A stretch of 10,224 nucleotides of DNA, taken from NCBI GenBank assembly GCA_003024985.2, contig PXIH01S0050646.1. One strand, 5' to 3'. How positions within the stretch are numbered: the first letter of the stretch is position 1; every line of letters begins with the position of its first letter. Shown piece after piece: positions 1 through 7,255 of the stretch. A program made the position numbers and the translations under genes. The notes below the pieces were generated by a model that was given only the letters and a program-made list of their open reading frames with translations, made no database searches and was not told the origin of the DNA. The DNA is from Euperipatoides rowelli. Lineage: Eukaryota > Onychophora > Udeonychophora > Euonychophora > Peripatopsidae.

Positions 1-1320
1 CACTATCATTTTCTGCTGCCTTCATGATTCTTCAAAAGTCCGTGAAGTAATGAATCATATTATCATAGCGATTAAAAAAGTAAAACATGAATTAAATGTT
101 CTTAAAATAGATATATAGATTTAGTTTTTAGCTGATGATTTTCAGTGATTTCATATTTTATTTTGAATATTTAGCGTGTGTTTTTTTTTCCATTTTTAAC
201 CGATATATATCAATATCCGATAGTCTGTTTACAATGCTACTACTATAAACGTCTCCTCAATGTATACTTACAAATAAAAGAGTGACAGTGGACAGGAGTG
301 TCTCTTCTTTCTTCCAGCACGCTAAATTTATAACTATGTAAAGGTCTGAGTGAGAATACATGTATAAATTTGATAAGGTGTTCTCTTCTAAATTCTAAGG
401 GGCTTATTTTGTAAATACCTTATTATATAACCCAGTAATAACCAATTATTAGGTATAATTAATGAAATATGATACCTTTATAAGGAAAATATTACACAGA
501 TAACATATTTACTCATATTATCTATATATAATCTTATAAATATGTATATTCACATAAACCTAAAAAATGAATAAATAATATAAGAAATGTGTACTAGAGA
601 ATGTGATACTATCGATACTTCATTTGGTTCTATAGGTGAAGAAGCTGAGAAGGGGTCAGTATCAATTATCCACCAGAAATAGTTTGTTGGCTTTACGAAG
701 TCTATCATTGGATTGCATAACAAATTGAGTTCAGTTTACTAAAGGATCAATGATTTGTAAATAGAGGCAATACAATCATTGGGACAGACATTCCATTCAC
801 AGAAAATATAACACATCTGTTGCAGTCAACATCTTTTGAGATTACTTGTGAAGGTGTTTGATCCCTTTTAATATCAATTTATGTTTGATGGCTTTATCAT
901 TTTCATGTAACTCATAAATAATAATCACTCGATTCACATAAAGTTGTTCTTGAATCATCTATATTAAAATAGAGTGAAGTAAATTAATCCTAGAGGTGAT
1001 TGTAATTCTATATAGATTTAGATTAGTTTATTAACATGTTGTGCTCTCTTATATGATAAACTTATTATTATTATTATTATTAATCCTTTTTTATTCTCTA
1101 TATTATTTATGTATCTAGGTATCCTCTATTTATTGCCTCTTCCTTTTACTATTAATATACATACTATATATAATTTACACTATATATATTTTATCATCCA
1201 TATTCTCCTTTTTACCCTGTTTGACCTCCCTTATAAGTTGACTTACTATGGCCTTATAAGTAATGTATATGGGGACCCTTAGTCTATCTGCTTCCTATCT
1301 ATCTATACATGTCCATTCCT
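1..1320. other. AT-rich stretch without a recognisable gene
   Basis: No domain-bearing reading frame was found on either strand. Positions 297-317 form a pyrimidine-rich tract ending in CAG that would pass as a plus-strand splice acceptor, but all three frames after it stop within about 10 codons. A 38-codon minus-strand frame at 842-958 has an ATG but no motif I recognise. A small imperfect inverted repeat, ATGATTC against GAATCAT, lies within about positions 26-59. I see nothing else that can be assigned. Confidence 0.6.
1062..1082 (+). repeat. TTA microsatellite, 7 copies
   Basis: Seven perfect TTA trinucleotides in a row. This is an ordinary simple repeat in AT-rich DNA with no sign of function. 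Confidence 0.95.
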
Positions 1321-1622
1321 TTAAGCCAGGCATACACTAGATGAAAAAAAACTATGTAGTTTTCATACTTGGCAGTTTTTTTAATGATGCAAAAGTTTTC
1401 TCAATAGTATCGGACACACACTAGGAGAATTTTTTTTTTAAAAGTTTTTTGTCTTTGTCTGGGTGCTCCTGTGGTCAAAATGGAGAGTGACATTCAATGA
1501 CTACCACATTAATTGATTTGTATATTATTGTATTAAATATAATTATATGCATGAAAATAAATAGTTTTTTTTTTAAATTTCCAAGCAGTGGTGATTCAGT
1601 TTTAATTATCAAAGCCACTTAC

Positions 1623-1811
1623 CTGTTGTATTACATATGATACCTATGGCTTGCAGAATCATCATTTTTAATAAAATAAATAAATAAATAGTAGCTTGTG
1701 GTATTCAGTTAAGTGCTGGTTGTACAGACAAGGGTATTTTTCTACTTGTTGAAGTAATAGTGAGATTTCATTGTCGTTCCAGTTTTTGTTAGCGAAGCGA
1801 GTCACCAGCAT
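1623..1811 (-). pseudogene. broken MADF/Myb-like (Harbinger accessory-type) protein fragment
   Basis: The ATG is at 1811 and the frame runs leftward for 47 codons to a stop at 1668-1670. Residues 11-39 read like the first helix and start of the second of a MADF or Myb/SANT-like DNA-binding domain: Trp11, an acidic Asn-Asp-Asn-Glu, a Leu-rich helix, then EKYPCLYN and a later Tyr-His-Lys. This matches the family pattern of Trp, helix, xxPxLY/W and Tyr. Past residue 39 the frame enters an AAAT microsatellite and ends in Leu/Phe/Tyr noise. The domain seems to resume out of frame at 1665-1624 (Leu-Gln-Ala-Ile-Gly, then Cys-Asn-Thr-Thr), which resembles the next helix. The break is therefore a frameshift caused by, or coinciding with, the simple repeat. 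The piece ends in ACAACAG followed by GTAAGT at 1622, a textbook splice donor. Known role of the family: sequence-specific DNA binding, helping a Harbinger transposase. This copy cannot make a full domain. A host ADF1-type MADF gene fragment is the alternative. Confidence 0.5.
1671..1690 (+). repeat. AAAT-type microsatellite inside the MADF-like fragment
   Basis: About five ATAAA/TAAA units. The tract lies between two out-of-frame pieces of the MADF-like coding fragment and puts a stop codon into the first of them. Confidence 0.85.
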
Positions 1812-1912
1812 TTTTATTTTTTAATAAGTAAAGTGAAGTAACGTGTTCTCATCGTCGGTGATTAGCTGCGTTTTTCACTTCTAAGAGAAAGTTTTCAAAA
1901 AGTAGACCTGTG

Positions 1913-2030
1913 GTTTACTTTTGAAAGTGATGAAAGAGTTCACTTTGACGTCTGGTTTTCTCTAGAGTATTTTGACACATACGAGAGTATTTACCTTTGG
2001 AGTACAATTCTTTGATGCTTCAAAGTAAAC
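1913..2030. repeat. inverted repeat, ~13-15 bp arms
   Basis: GTTTACTTTTGAAAG at 1913-1927 is the near complement of CTTCAAAGTAAAC at 2018-2030, with two single-base gaps and about 90 bases between. Another related piece (ACTTTGATTC, then GTAAAC) follows at 2032-2053. It lies inside the putative Harbinger-like element and may be a subterminal structure of that element. Function unknown. Confidence 0.45.
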
Positions 2031-2318
2031 TTACTTTGATTCAATGAGTAAACTAGGGCAACTAGCTCCTTCTGTCAGTCTGTCTGACTGTAAGTCATTA
2101 TAAACTGAGCAGTGATTGTTAACTTACTCTAAATCTAGGAACTAAAAATTACAAACAGTATAGGCCTGTCTTATATTCAGTTTATACTATCAAATAATAT
2201 TGTTTTTAAGTTAATCTTCTCTTTAAAAGGTTTCGACAAAATCATACAACAAATTAAATTAGGTCGACAAATAAAGTAGTGAAGCTAGTTGAAGTGTAGG
2301 TCTGTAGATATTTTANAT

Positions 2319-2873
2319 AATGTGCTGATGCTTTATGCTAAAATTCTACATGAAGAGTGAACAATCATGTTTTCCAATGTACAGGTGATAAAAGATTGAT
2401 AATGTGCTGATGCTTTATACTAAAATTTTACATGAAGAGTTAAATGTTTTCATTGAACAAGAGAAATAATAGATTGATAATGTGGTGATGTTTTATGCTA
2501 AAATTTCACATGAAATGTGTAAATGTTCTCAATGAACAAGTGAATGAAAAGATTGATATATAATGTGATGAAGCTTTATGTTAAATTCTTACATGAAGAC
2601 TGAAAATGTTCTCAATGAACAAATGAAAAAAAAGATTGATAATGTGCTGATTTAAACTAAAATTTTACATATAGAGTGAACATGTTTTCCAATGAACAAG
2701 TGAAAGAAAAGATTGTTAACGTGCTGACGATTTACACTAAAACCTTTCAAGAAGTGGAAACTATCTCAATGTACAGGTGAAAAAAAAAGATTGTTAATGT
2801 GCTGACGCTTTACGCTAAAATTTTGCATGAAGTGGAAACTTGTTCTCATGTACAGGTGAAAGAATAGATCTTG
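2319..2873 (+). repeat. minisatellite array A: 7 copies of a ~78-bp unit
   Basis: Units begin with aatgtgctgatg or a close variant at 2319, 2401, 2479, 2562, 2641, 2718 and 2796, giving lengths of 82, 78, 83, 79, 77, 78 and about 78. Each unit has the same order of blocks: gctgatgctttatgctaaaa, then ttacatgaa, then gtgaacatgtt, a caatgaacaagtgaaa block and a gattgat spacer. The last units (from 2718) share gctgacg, aagtggaaact and gtacaggtga, so the array has subfamilies and was not homogenised recently. No unit has a conserved open reading frame. Central repeats of this size occur in Helitron-like and other non-autonomous elements, but I see no terminal sequences that prove this. Confidence 0.93.
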
Positions 2874-3241
2874 TATGTTATAAATTTGATCTTTTTGTAA
2901 TTCTCAGTTTGTAATATATTTATTAAAAGTGCATAAAATTTGTGCATTGAATGATTAATTTAAACACTCTAATTTTGATCTTCGACTCTTAAATAATGGA
3001 AATATTTTATTTATATATGGTATATAATAGACAATATCAATTAAAAATCTTTAGTTTGGAATTTTTTCATATAAAAATTAGTTTCCTCATGACAAATTAT
3101 CTTTAACCAATGCTAAGTGCAGTTTTTAATTGGAAGAGCAATGGAAATCGTAAAGCTACCATGTTAGATGCTGCTCATAAATAAAACTTAGTCGAGATTA
3201 CGATTCATTTTACATCTTCCATACTGATCAATCTGCTAACG
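2874..3241. other. AT-rich stretch without a recognisable gene
   Basis: Positions 2920-2946 hold a short direct repeat of gtgcat. A minus-or-plus coding function is not supported: the best plus frame, around 3130-3185, is under 20 codons. I see nothing assignable. Confidence 0.5.
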
Positions 3242-3308
3242 CAGTGGGTCCCAAACTTTTTACATGTGAGGACCACTTTTCCAACAATGAGATAAGTTGT
3301 GGACCACC
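3242..3308 (+). mobile_element. hAT-type terminus, solitary or truncated
   Basis: The sequence starts CAGTGGGTCCCAAACTTTTT and continues with GAGGACCAC and GTGGACCACC. This is the pattern of the common hAT end CAGTGGTTCCCAAACTTTTT followed by GGACCAC blocks, found in many animal genomes. hAT elements carry CAGTG-type terminal repeats and make 8-bp target duplications. The 8 bases before it are TGCTAACG. I find no second copy and no matching CACTG end downstream, so only one end is visible. The inner boundary is set where similarity to the pattern fades, and it may run on into the CA-repeat at 3313-3324. Confidence 0.55.
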
Positions 3309-3438
3309 AGCTCACACACACACAAATAGATATGATTATTTGATGANCAGGGACAGCCTCGCTGGACTATAGTCTGTTGTTGTCTGTCATATTTGTATTT
3401 GTAAGTTTTAAGTTTAATCTTTTGTAGTATTTGTATGA

Positions 3439-3454
3439 AATAAACTTCAATAAA
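3439..3454 (+). promoter_or_regulatory. tandem AATAAA polyadenylation-signal motifs
   Basis: AATAAA occurs at 3439-3444 and again at 3449-3454. They follow a moderately GC-containing patch (about 3349-3385, CAGGGACAGCCTCGCTGG) and a T/G-rich run. The layout resembles the 3' end of a transcript or of a non-LTR retrotransposon. Because AATAAA is frequent by chance in AT-rich DNA and no upstream gene is visible, this is weak. Confidence 0.25.
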
Positions 3455-4359
3455 TTTAAATGAAATTATTGTTTGGAAAGTTTAGAGGCAAATTTTGTTT
3501 AGCAAAACCAACATGGAAATATATATCCCTTTGATTTATTTGATGCCATCATTTCAATATTACATATTAAAAACAAACTGTATTAATTAAATAAAAGTAA
3601 TTTAAAGACAATGCAACAACTATAAAATTCAGTTTTAAAATAAGTGTTAAGATATGATAAAATATAACCTAATTTTAAAAATAAATGTTTATGGCATTAA
3701 AATTTTCACAAAAAGAGCAGAGAAAAAAATATATTATGGTGAAAAAAGATTAAATAAATTTAAACCATCTGTTAAGAATAGAACTCGCATGTAAATCAAA
3801 AAAATGTTTCACGAATGAATGCAGCAAACAACAGCCATATCTTAGCTAAGAAACTGACAAGTGTATTATAATACAGTTTATATATTTGTAAAATAACAAA
3901 AACATGACAAGACAATAGTATTATCATTGATAATATCTTATTAAAACATTGAATAATAAATATAAACAATAACATCAACATTTTCTTAATATGGCTTCTT
4001 AGAGTTTTGGAAGCCTGCTAGAATCAGTCTAATTAACATGGACAAATATATCACTATGTTATCAACGTCTTTCAGCTGTGTCTTAAAAGACATTAAAATC
4101 ATAATTTTTAAATTTGCATAGTTTTACATAAATATTGTTTAATATGTGGAAAAGACAGTATAAAATATGTAAATTTTAACTTTTTTTTTTCAATTAATTT
4201 TCTCTTTGGACTTTATTTTTTTACTGATAAATAATGTTTAAAAAGCAAATCAAAAGATGTAAAGATCAACATTTTTACAATGAGCTTTTCATGTTTTAAT
4301 AAGTCATTTTGGTTTTAAAAAATCAATTATTTACTTCTTGTTTTTAGAAGATTTTCAAA
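3455..4359. other. AT-rich stretch without a recognisable gene
   Basis: A 61-codon minus-strand frame (3796-3981) is composed almost wholly of Ile, Leu, Phe, Tyr and Val from A/T codons and shows no motif. It is treated as chance. No repeat array, transposon end or RNA gene was recognised here. Confidence 0.6.
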
Positions 4360-4461
4360 TCATGTTTGCACTTGAGGATTGTATTCTGCATATTGGTTAG
4401 GTTTGACATGTCCTAAGGGAACAATAAGGAAGACGTAGCCCAAGAATAAAAATATAGCCAT
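4360..4461 (-). CDS. candidate small secreted peptide or first exon with signal peptide (unverified)
   Basis: I do not recognise this gene. A 33-codon frame starts at the first ATG after an upstream in-frame stop and ends in TGA. Residues 2-16 are strongly hydrophobic (AIFLFLGYVFLIVPL). A polar tail with two Asn-Pro/Lys-Pro-like turns and Tyr-Ala-Glu-Tyr follows, which is the shape of a secretory signal plus a short mature region. The codons hold more G and C (GGC, TAC, GTC, TTC, CCC) than the flanking DNA, which mildly favours coding. Against this, a 33-codon frame is common by chance here, and Phe/Leu/Ile-rich starts come easily from AT-rich DNA. No convincing splice donor is seen before the stop, so if real it is either a complete micropeptide or an exon whose frame has decayed. 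Confidence 0.22.
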   Translation of the reverse strand: MAIFLFLGYVFLIVPLGHVKPNQYAEYNPQVQT

Positions 4462-4856
4462 TGATTTATAAGAGAACATTCACAGAAAATAATCAAACAT
4501 AATGGAGATTAATCAAAGAAACAAACATAAATAAAAATCTACATAACAATCACATGGATTCTTTTAAAAAAAAAAGTCTAGGTACCATACTGTAATTTAT
4601 TAAGTTCAACTCTTATCTCATTCAGTCTTACAAAATCAGAGCATGTAAATCAAAACAATTTCTTAATAATAACAATCAATCAAATATGATATTATATGAC
4701 AAAAGATATAAAAAAAAATCGTGCATAATTAACTTTAAATGGGCAATCAGATTAAAAATTTAAAAACTTAAATAAAAAAGTACCACCATAATGTTTTATT
4801 AATTGTGGATTTAAAGTGAACGGCTCAGTCGGCAAAACCAAAGAAGGGCCCACAAA
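4462..4856. other. AT-rich stretch without a recognisable gene
   Basis: Short A runs and no open frame of interest. Near its right end, at 4841-4850, is an extra copy of the fold-back element's tip sequence (AAGAAGGGCC), described with that element. Confidence 0.6.
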
Positions 4857-5016
4857 ATCGAAGAAGGGCCAAGTTAACACATTTTTTTAATCAATCCTGC
4901 CTCCTCCTACAATGAAAAGTAAAGCATATTATAAAGGGTGAGGGAATATATTTTACACTTCATTGTAGGAGGGGGCAGGATTGATAAAAAATGTGTTAAC
5001 TGGGCCATTCTTTGAT
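4857..5016. mobile_element. fold-back / MITE-like inverted repeat, 65-67-bp arms
   Basis: The left arm (4857-4923) and right arm (4952-5016) are reverse complements with few differences: ATCGAAGAAGGGCC against ATCAAAGAATGGCC at the tips, AGTTAACACATTTTTT in the middle, and TCAATCCTGCCTCCTCCTAC against TCAATCCTGCCCCCTCCTAC in the inner half. The loop is 28 bases (4924-4951). Long near-perfect arms with a short loop are typical of fold-back MITEs. A clear target duplication is not visible; the flanks are CAAA and ATAAA. Transcribed, this would form a ~65-bp double-stranded hairpin, which could feed small-RNA or editing pathways; that is inference. The high arm similarity suggests a relatively young insertion or arm conversion. 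A miRNA precursor is less likely, because the arms are too long and too perfect. Confidence 0.85.
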
Positions 5017-5044
5017 ATAAAAAAACATATTTATTTATAGCTTT

Positions 5045-5048
5045 TTAA
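5045..5048 (+). repeat. TTAA target-site copy, left of the piggyBac-like element
   Basis: TTAA directly precedes CCCTAG. The matching TTAA is at 6541-6544. PiggyBac-superfamily transposases insert at TTAA and duplicate it. Confidence 0.75.
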
Positions 5049-6540
5049 CCCTAGAGTTCCCGCTTAAGGTCTCTGAGACAGATGAAAACTTTTTTATCGA
5101 ATTTCTTTTAATGTGCATTCATGAAAGCCTTACAACCTTGAGTAGCTTCCTAAATCTGTCTTAAGCTGCATACACACGGNACAGAATTATCCCATCTCTT
5201 CAAACTGGTAGTGATTTTATATTAAATTAATTTAAATTTAAAACAATTAAAGATTTTAGTTGTACATTCTTAAAGCATTTAGTTACAACAATGTTACTCA
5301 AAAAGTAATGGCATGTTGCCTATATTATTTAAGAATATATAAGATATATGTATAGTTATGTCCTTTTGATAATAAACGCATAATAAACTACATAGAACAA
5401 CTAAATCCTATTGTCTCTTTGACTTTAACAACACTGATATAATCAATTATACAATAAATCTAGGTCTATATATTAATACAATTACATTTCTAATTCTGGA
5501 CAGTCATCTGAGTTTGCACTCTTCAGCTGCTCCATATTTTTCAATAATTCTAATTTATAGATTTCTTTTTCATAAATTTATTATTTTGAGATTCAACAGC
5601 CTTATAATTTTAAAATTAATAAATGTGTTCATTTCATCAACAAAACAAAAGCAATCAACTTCCTTTTTATTGGACAATAATAATTTCAGCCATTAGTTGT
5701 TGACTGTTTACACAATGTGAAAAAAAAAAAAAAAGGTTCTAAATATATATTAATTTTATAAGAATACTTTATACTGATTAAATTATAATTTATGTGCCAA
5801 AAAATTAAAGTCATTGTTGTGAAATATGCCAATTAGAGCTGCCCTGAATGGATGGGATAAGCAAATGCTCTTGCATTGATTGGTTCCAAATTGATTAAGG
5901 CTATGATGGAAAGATCTTGAGGTTAAACCATTTTTACAGGTGTAAAATCCACTCCTTTGGGCACAAACAAAAGCGTTGATAAGGTTTGAGAAAAAGGTGA
6001 GATGGCTGGCAAATCTCCAGCATGAAAGCGCCTGTTCTTGATCTATCAGGGATTTGGACCATCTTTTTCTTATCTTGCGGCTCCATTTGGCAGCACTGTT
6101 TTTGACAAGTAACGTCCTAGCACCCTGCCTCCTATATGTTTTTCAATTGGCAAGCTATTAGAAAACATGAGCTTTACAAATCCCTGCTTGTAGGCAATAT
6201 GTACATTAAGAGTTGTTTATTATAGCATGTTGTGTGGCACTAATGCAAAGCAGTAAATGATTTGTTTTTGAAAAGCACAGATACAAAAAAAAACCTCTTT
6301 TGTTCTTATTGTTTTTTAGTTTTTAGAAGAAAATATGCAAAATATTTTNTTTCTCTAAAATTTGCAAAATAAATATATTTTTTTTATTAAGTTGTGTTGT
6401 TATTCCATGGCAAACAATGAATCATGATCATTAGTCCTCTACTAGTCATTAAATTCAATTTTTTTTCATATTTATATGAAAATGGTCTCACAGACCCAGT
6501 GGGCACTTAAGTTCAATATTTTCAAGCAGGTACTTTAGGG
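5049..6540 (-). mobile_element. piggyBac-like transposon, internally deleted, non-autonomous
   Basis: The left end reads CCCTAGAGTTCCCGCTTAA. The right end, reverse-complemented, reads CCCTAAAGTACCTGCTTGA. Fifteen of 19 bases agree, and both ends abut TTAA. A palindromic subterminal motif sits near each end: GTCTCTGAGAC at 5069-5079 and GGTCTCACAGACC at 6484-6496. They lie at different distances from the tips (20 and 44 bases), as is usual for the asymmetric ends of piggyBac-like elements. At 1492 bp the element is too short for a transposase of about 550-600 residues. A decayed C-terminal transposase fragment lies on the minus strand at 5783-6216, so the gene ran right to left and its catalytic core has been lost from the ~320 bp left of the right end. 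It could only move with a transposase supplied elsewhere. The left ~700 bp are AT-rich filler with a 15-A run at 5720-5734. Confidence 0.8.
5783..6216 (-). pseudogene. decayed C-terminal fragment of a piggyBac-type transposase
   Basis: Two overlapping minus-strand frames carry the signal. The first (6216 to a stop at 6070) includes NVHIAYKQG and then FVKLMFSNSL, resembling the family's N-x-Y-I-L-Y-K segment and the following F-R-x-x-L helix, and then RVLGRYL, like the R-L-x-G-R-H-F stretch before the cysteine-rich tail. The second (6142 to a stop at 5783) stays open for 119 codons without any Met, unusual for this base composition. It has YTCKNGL (5924-5944) and RSFHH (5903-5917), resembling the tail pattern Y-x-C-K-x-C-x-x-G-L-C-x-x-C-F-x-x-Y-H with several cysteines replaced. 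At least one frameshift separates the two. Its place inside piggyBac-type ends, and the raised GC of this patch against the rest of the element, support the reading. Motif matching was by eye. The product would have been a DDE transposase acting at TTAA sites, and this remnant is inactive. Confidence 0.5.
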
Positions 6541-6544
6541 TTAA
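6541..6544 (+). repeat. TTAA target-site copy, right of the piggyBac-like element
   Basis: TTAA directly follows the AGGG right tip of the element and pairs with the copy at 5045-5048. Confidence 0.75.
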
Positions 6545-7172
6545 GTATAGTTTGATTCCAGTTATTTAGCATTTAACTTAATTAAAATTTATTAAAACTC
6601 TATGAATTTTATAATTTAATTAATTGAGGTGGCTAAGATTATGAGCCTCTTGATGGGTATTTTTTTTTTTTTTTTTTTGCAACTCGAAGGTTAAGGAAAT
6701 AATACTTACTGTATATTAACTCTAAAAACCTGACATGTTTTATCTCTTCAAATGTATAAATTTATAAATTTGAAAATAATTTTACTGTAAAAAATTTAAC
6801 AGGAAATAATAAGTTTAAAGACTGGCATTAAACTATTTTTTATTATCATTAATTATAACTTGCTGTATAAAAATTAAAGCAATCATAACACTGATATACT
6901 GTGTATCATAATCTATAGTGTACAACAGGTTAATACTATATTGATAGCATTATCACACGCCCTATCTTTATTTTCATTTAAATGACAAACATTTTCATTT
7001 AATAAAACAATATTTAGAATCGTTTTAAGAAATAAAGTTATTTATTTTTGCAGTGTGAATGGAAAATAAAAGAAATAAGTTTAGTGAAAAGTCAAAGATC
7101 GATTACTTTGAATTGTATTCTGTCTCTAAATAAGAAAACTAGAAATAAAATTAAAAAAAAAAGAAAAAATTT
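6545..7172. other. AT-rich stretch without a recognisable gene
   Basis: It contains a 19-base T run (6660-6678) and, just before the hAT-type end, a purine-rich A tract (about 7137-7172). No coding or RNA feature was recognised. Confidence 0.6.
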
Positions 7173-7204
7173 GGGGGTGGGGGGGTGGAGCCTAGTTTTG
7201 GGGG
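7173..7204 (+). other. G-rich run with G-quadruplex potential
   Basis: G runs of 5 (7173-7177), 7 (7179-7185) and 5 (7200-7204) stand out in otherwise A/T sequence. They belong to the hAT-type terminus. One loop (about 14 bases) is longer than the standard quadruplex limit, so folding is possible but not assured. Confidence 0.4.
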
Positions 7205-7255
7205 AAGGCCCGGTCAGGATTTTCCGGCTTTCCCAGGTCGTTAAATCCGCCACTG
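7173..7255 (-). mobile_element. second hAT-type terminus, reading inward on the minus strand
   Basis: Read on the minus strand from 7255, the sequence starts CAGTGGCGGATTTAACG and continues through a GGCC- and C-rich tract to a poly-C run. CAGTGGCGGAT followed by GGCC/C-rich sequence is a widespread hAT-type terminal pattern. The flank after the tip is TGTTTTAT. A possible partner CAGTG at 7051 is preceded by TATTTTTG, which matches that flank in only 5 of 8 positions and does not continue the terminal repeat, so I do not accept it as the other end. The plus-strand open frame running through this stretch is the translated terminus and A tract, not a gene. Confidence 0.5.

Larger units (their letters stand above)
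1325..2170 (-). mobile_element. putative degenerate PIF/Harbinger-like DNA transposon, non-autonomous
   Basis: Seen: the left edge reads TAAGCCAGGCATACACTAG from 1322. The reverse complement of the right edge (about 2152-2173) reads TAAGACAGGCCTATACTG. Over 22 bases 16 agree, so the ends look like a diverged terminal inverted repeat. A second partial copy of the left motif (GGACACACACTAG) lies at about 1410-1422, like a subterminal repeat. Between the ends, on the minus strand, is a broken MADF/Myb-like reading frame, the type of accessory protein that PIF/Harbinger elements encode besides their DDE transposase. Family knowledge: Harbinger elements duplicate a 3-bp TWA target. Here TTA is at 2171-2173 and TTA or TAA at 1321-1324, but the register is off by one base, so the duplication is not proven. 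No transposase reading frame remains. A plus-strand ATG at 1480 opens only six codons. The right boundary is the weakest part of this call. Confidence 0.4.

Noticed and set aside
297-317. Plus-strand splice acceptor
   Set aside because: The tract is good, but all frames after it close at once and no transcript evidence is available.
842-958. 38-codon minus-strand frame with ATG
   Set aside because: It has a mixed, protein-like composition but no recognisable motif, and its length is within chance expectation.
2319-2873. CRISPR array
   Set aside because: The units are continuous ~78-bp tandem repeats with diverged copies and no short conserved repeat separated by unique spacers. The DNA is eukaryotic.
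3796-3981. 61-codon minus-strand open frame
   Set aside because: It is almost all Ile, Leu, Phe, Tyr and Ser from A/T codons with no motif, ribosome context or splice logic. Chance is enough in such AT-rich DNA.
5514-5696. 60-codon plus-strand open frame
   Set aside because: It lies in the AT-rich filler of the piggyBac-like element, has no motif, and opposes the direction of the transposase fossil.
7051-7255. Complete ~205-bp hAT MITE
   Set aside because: The CAGTG at 7051 does not continue the terminal repeat, and the flanking 8-mers match in only 5 of 8 positions.
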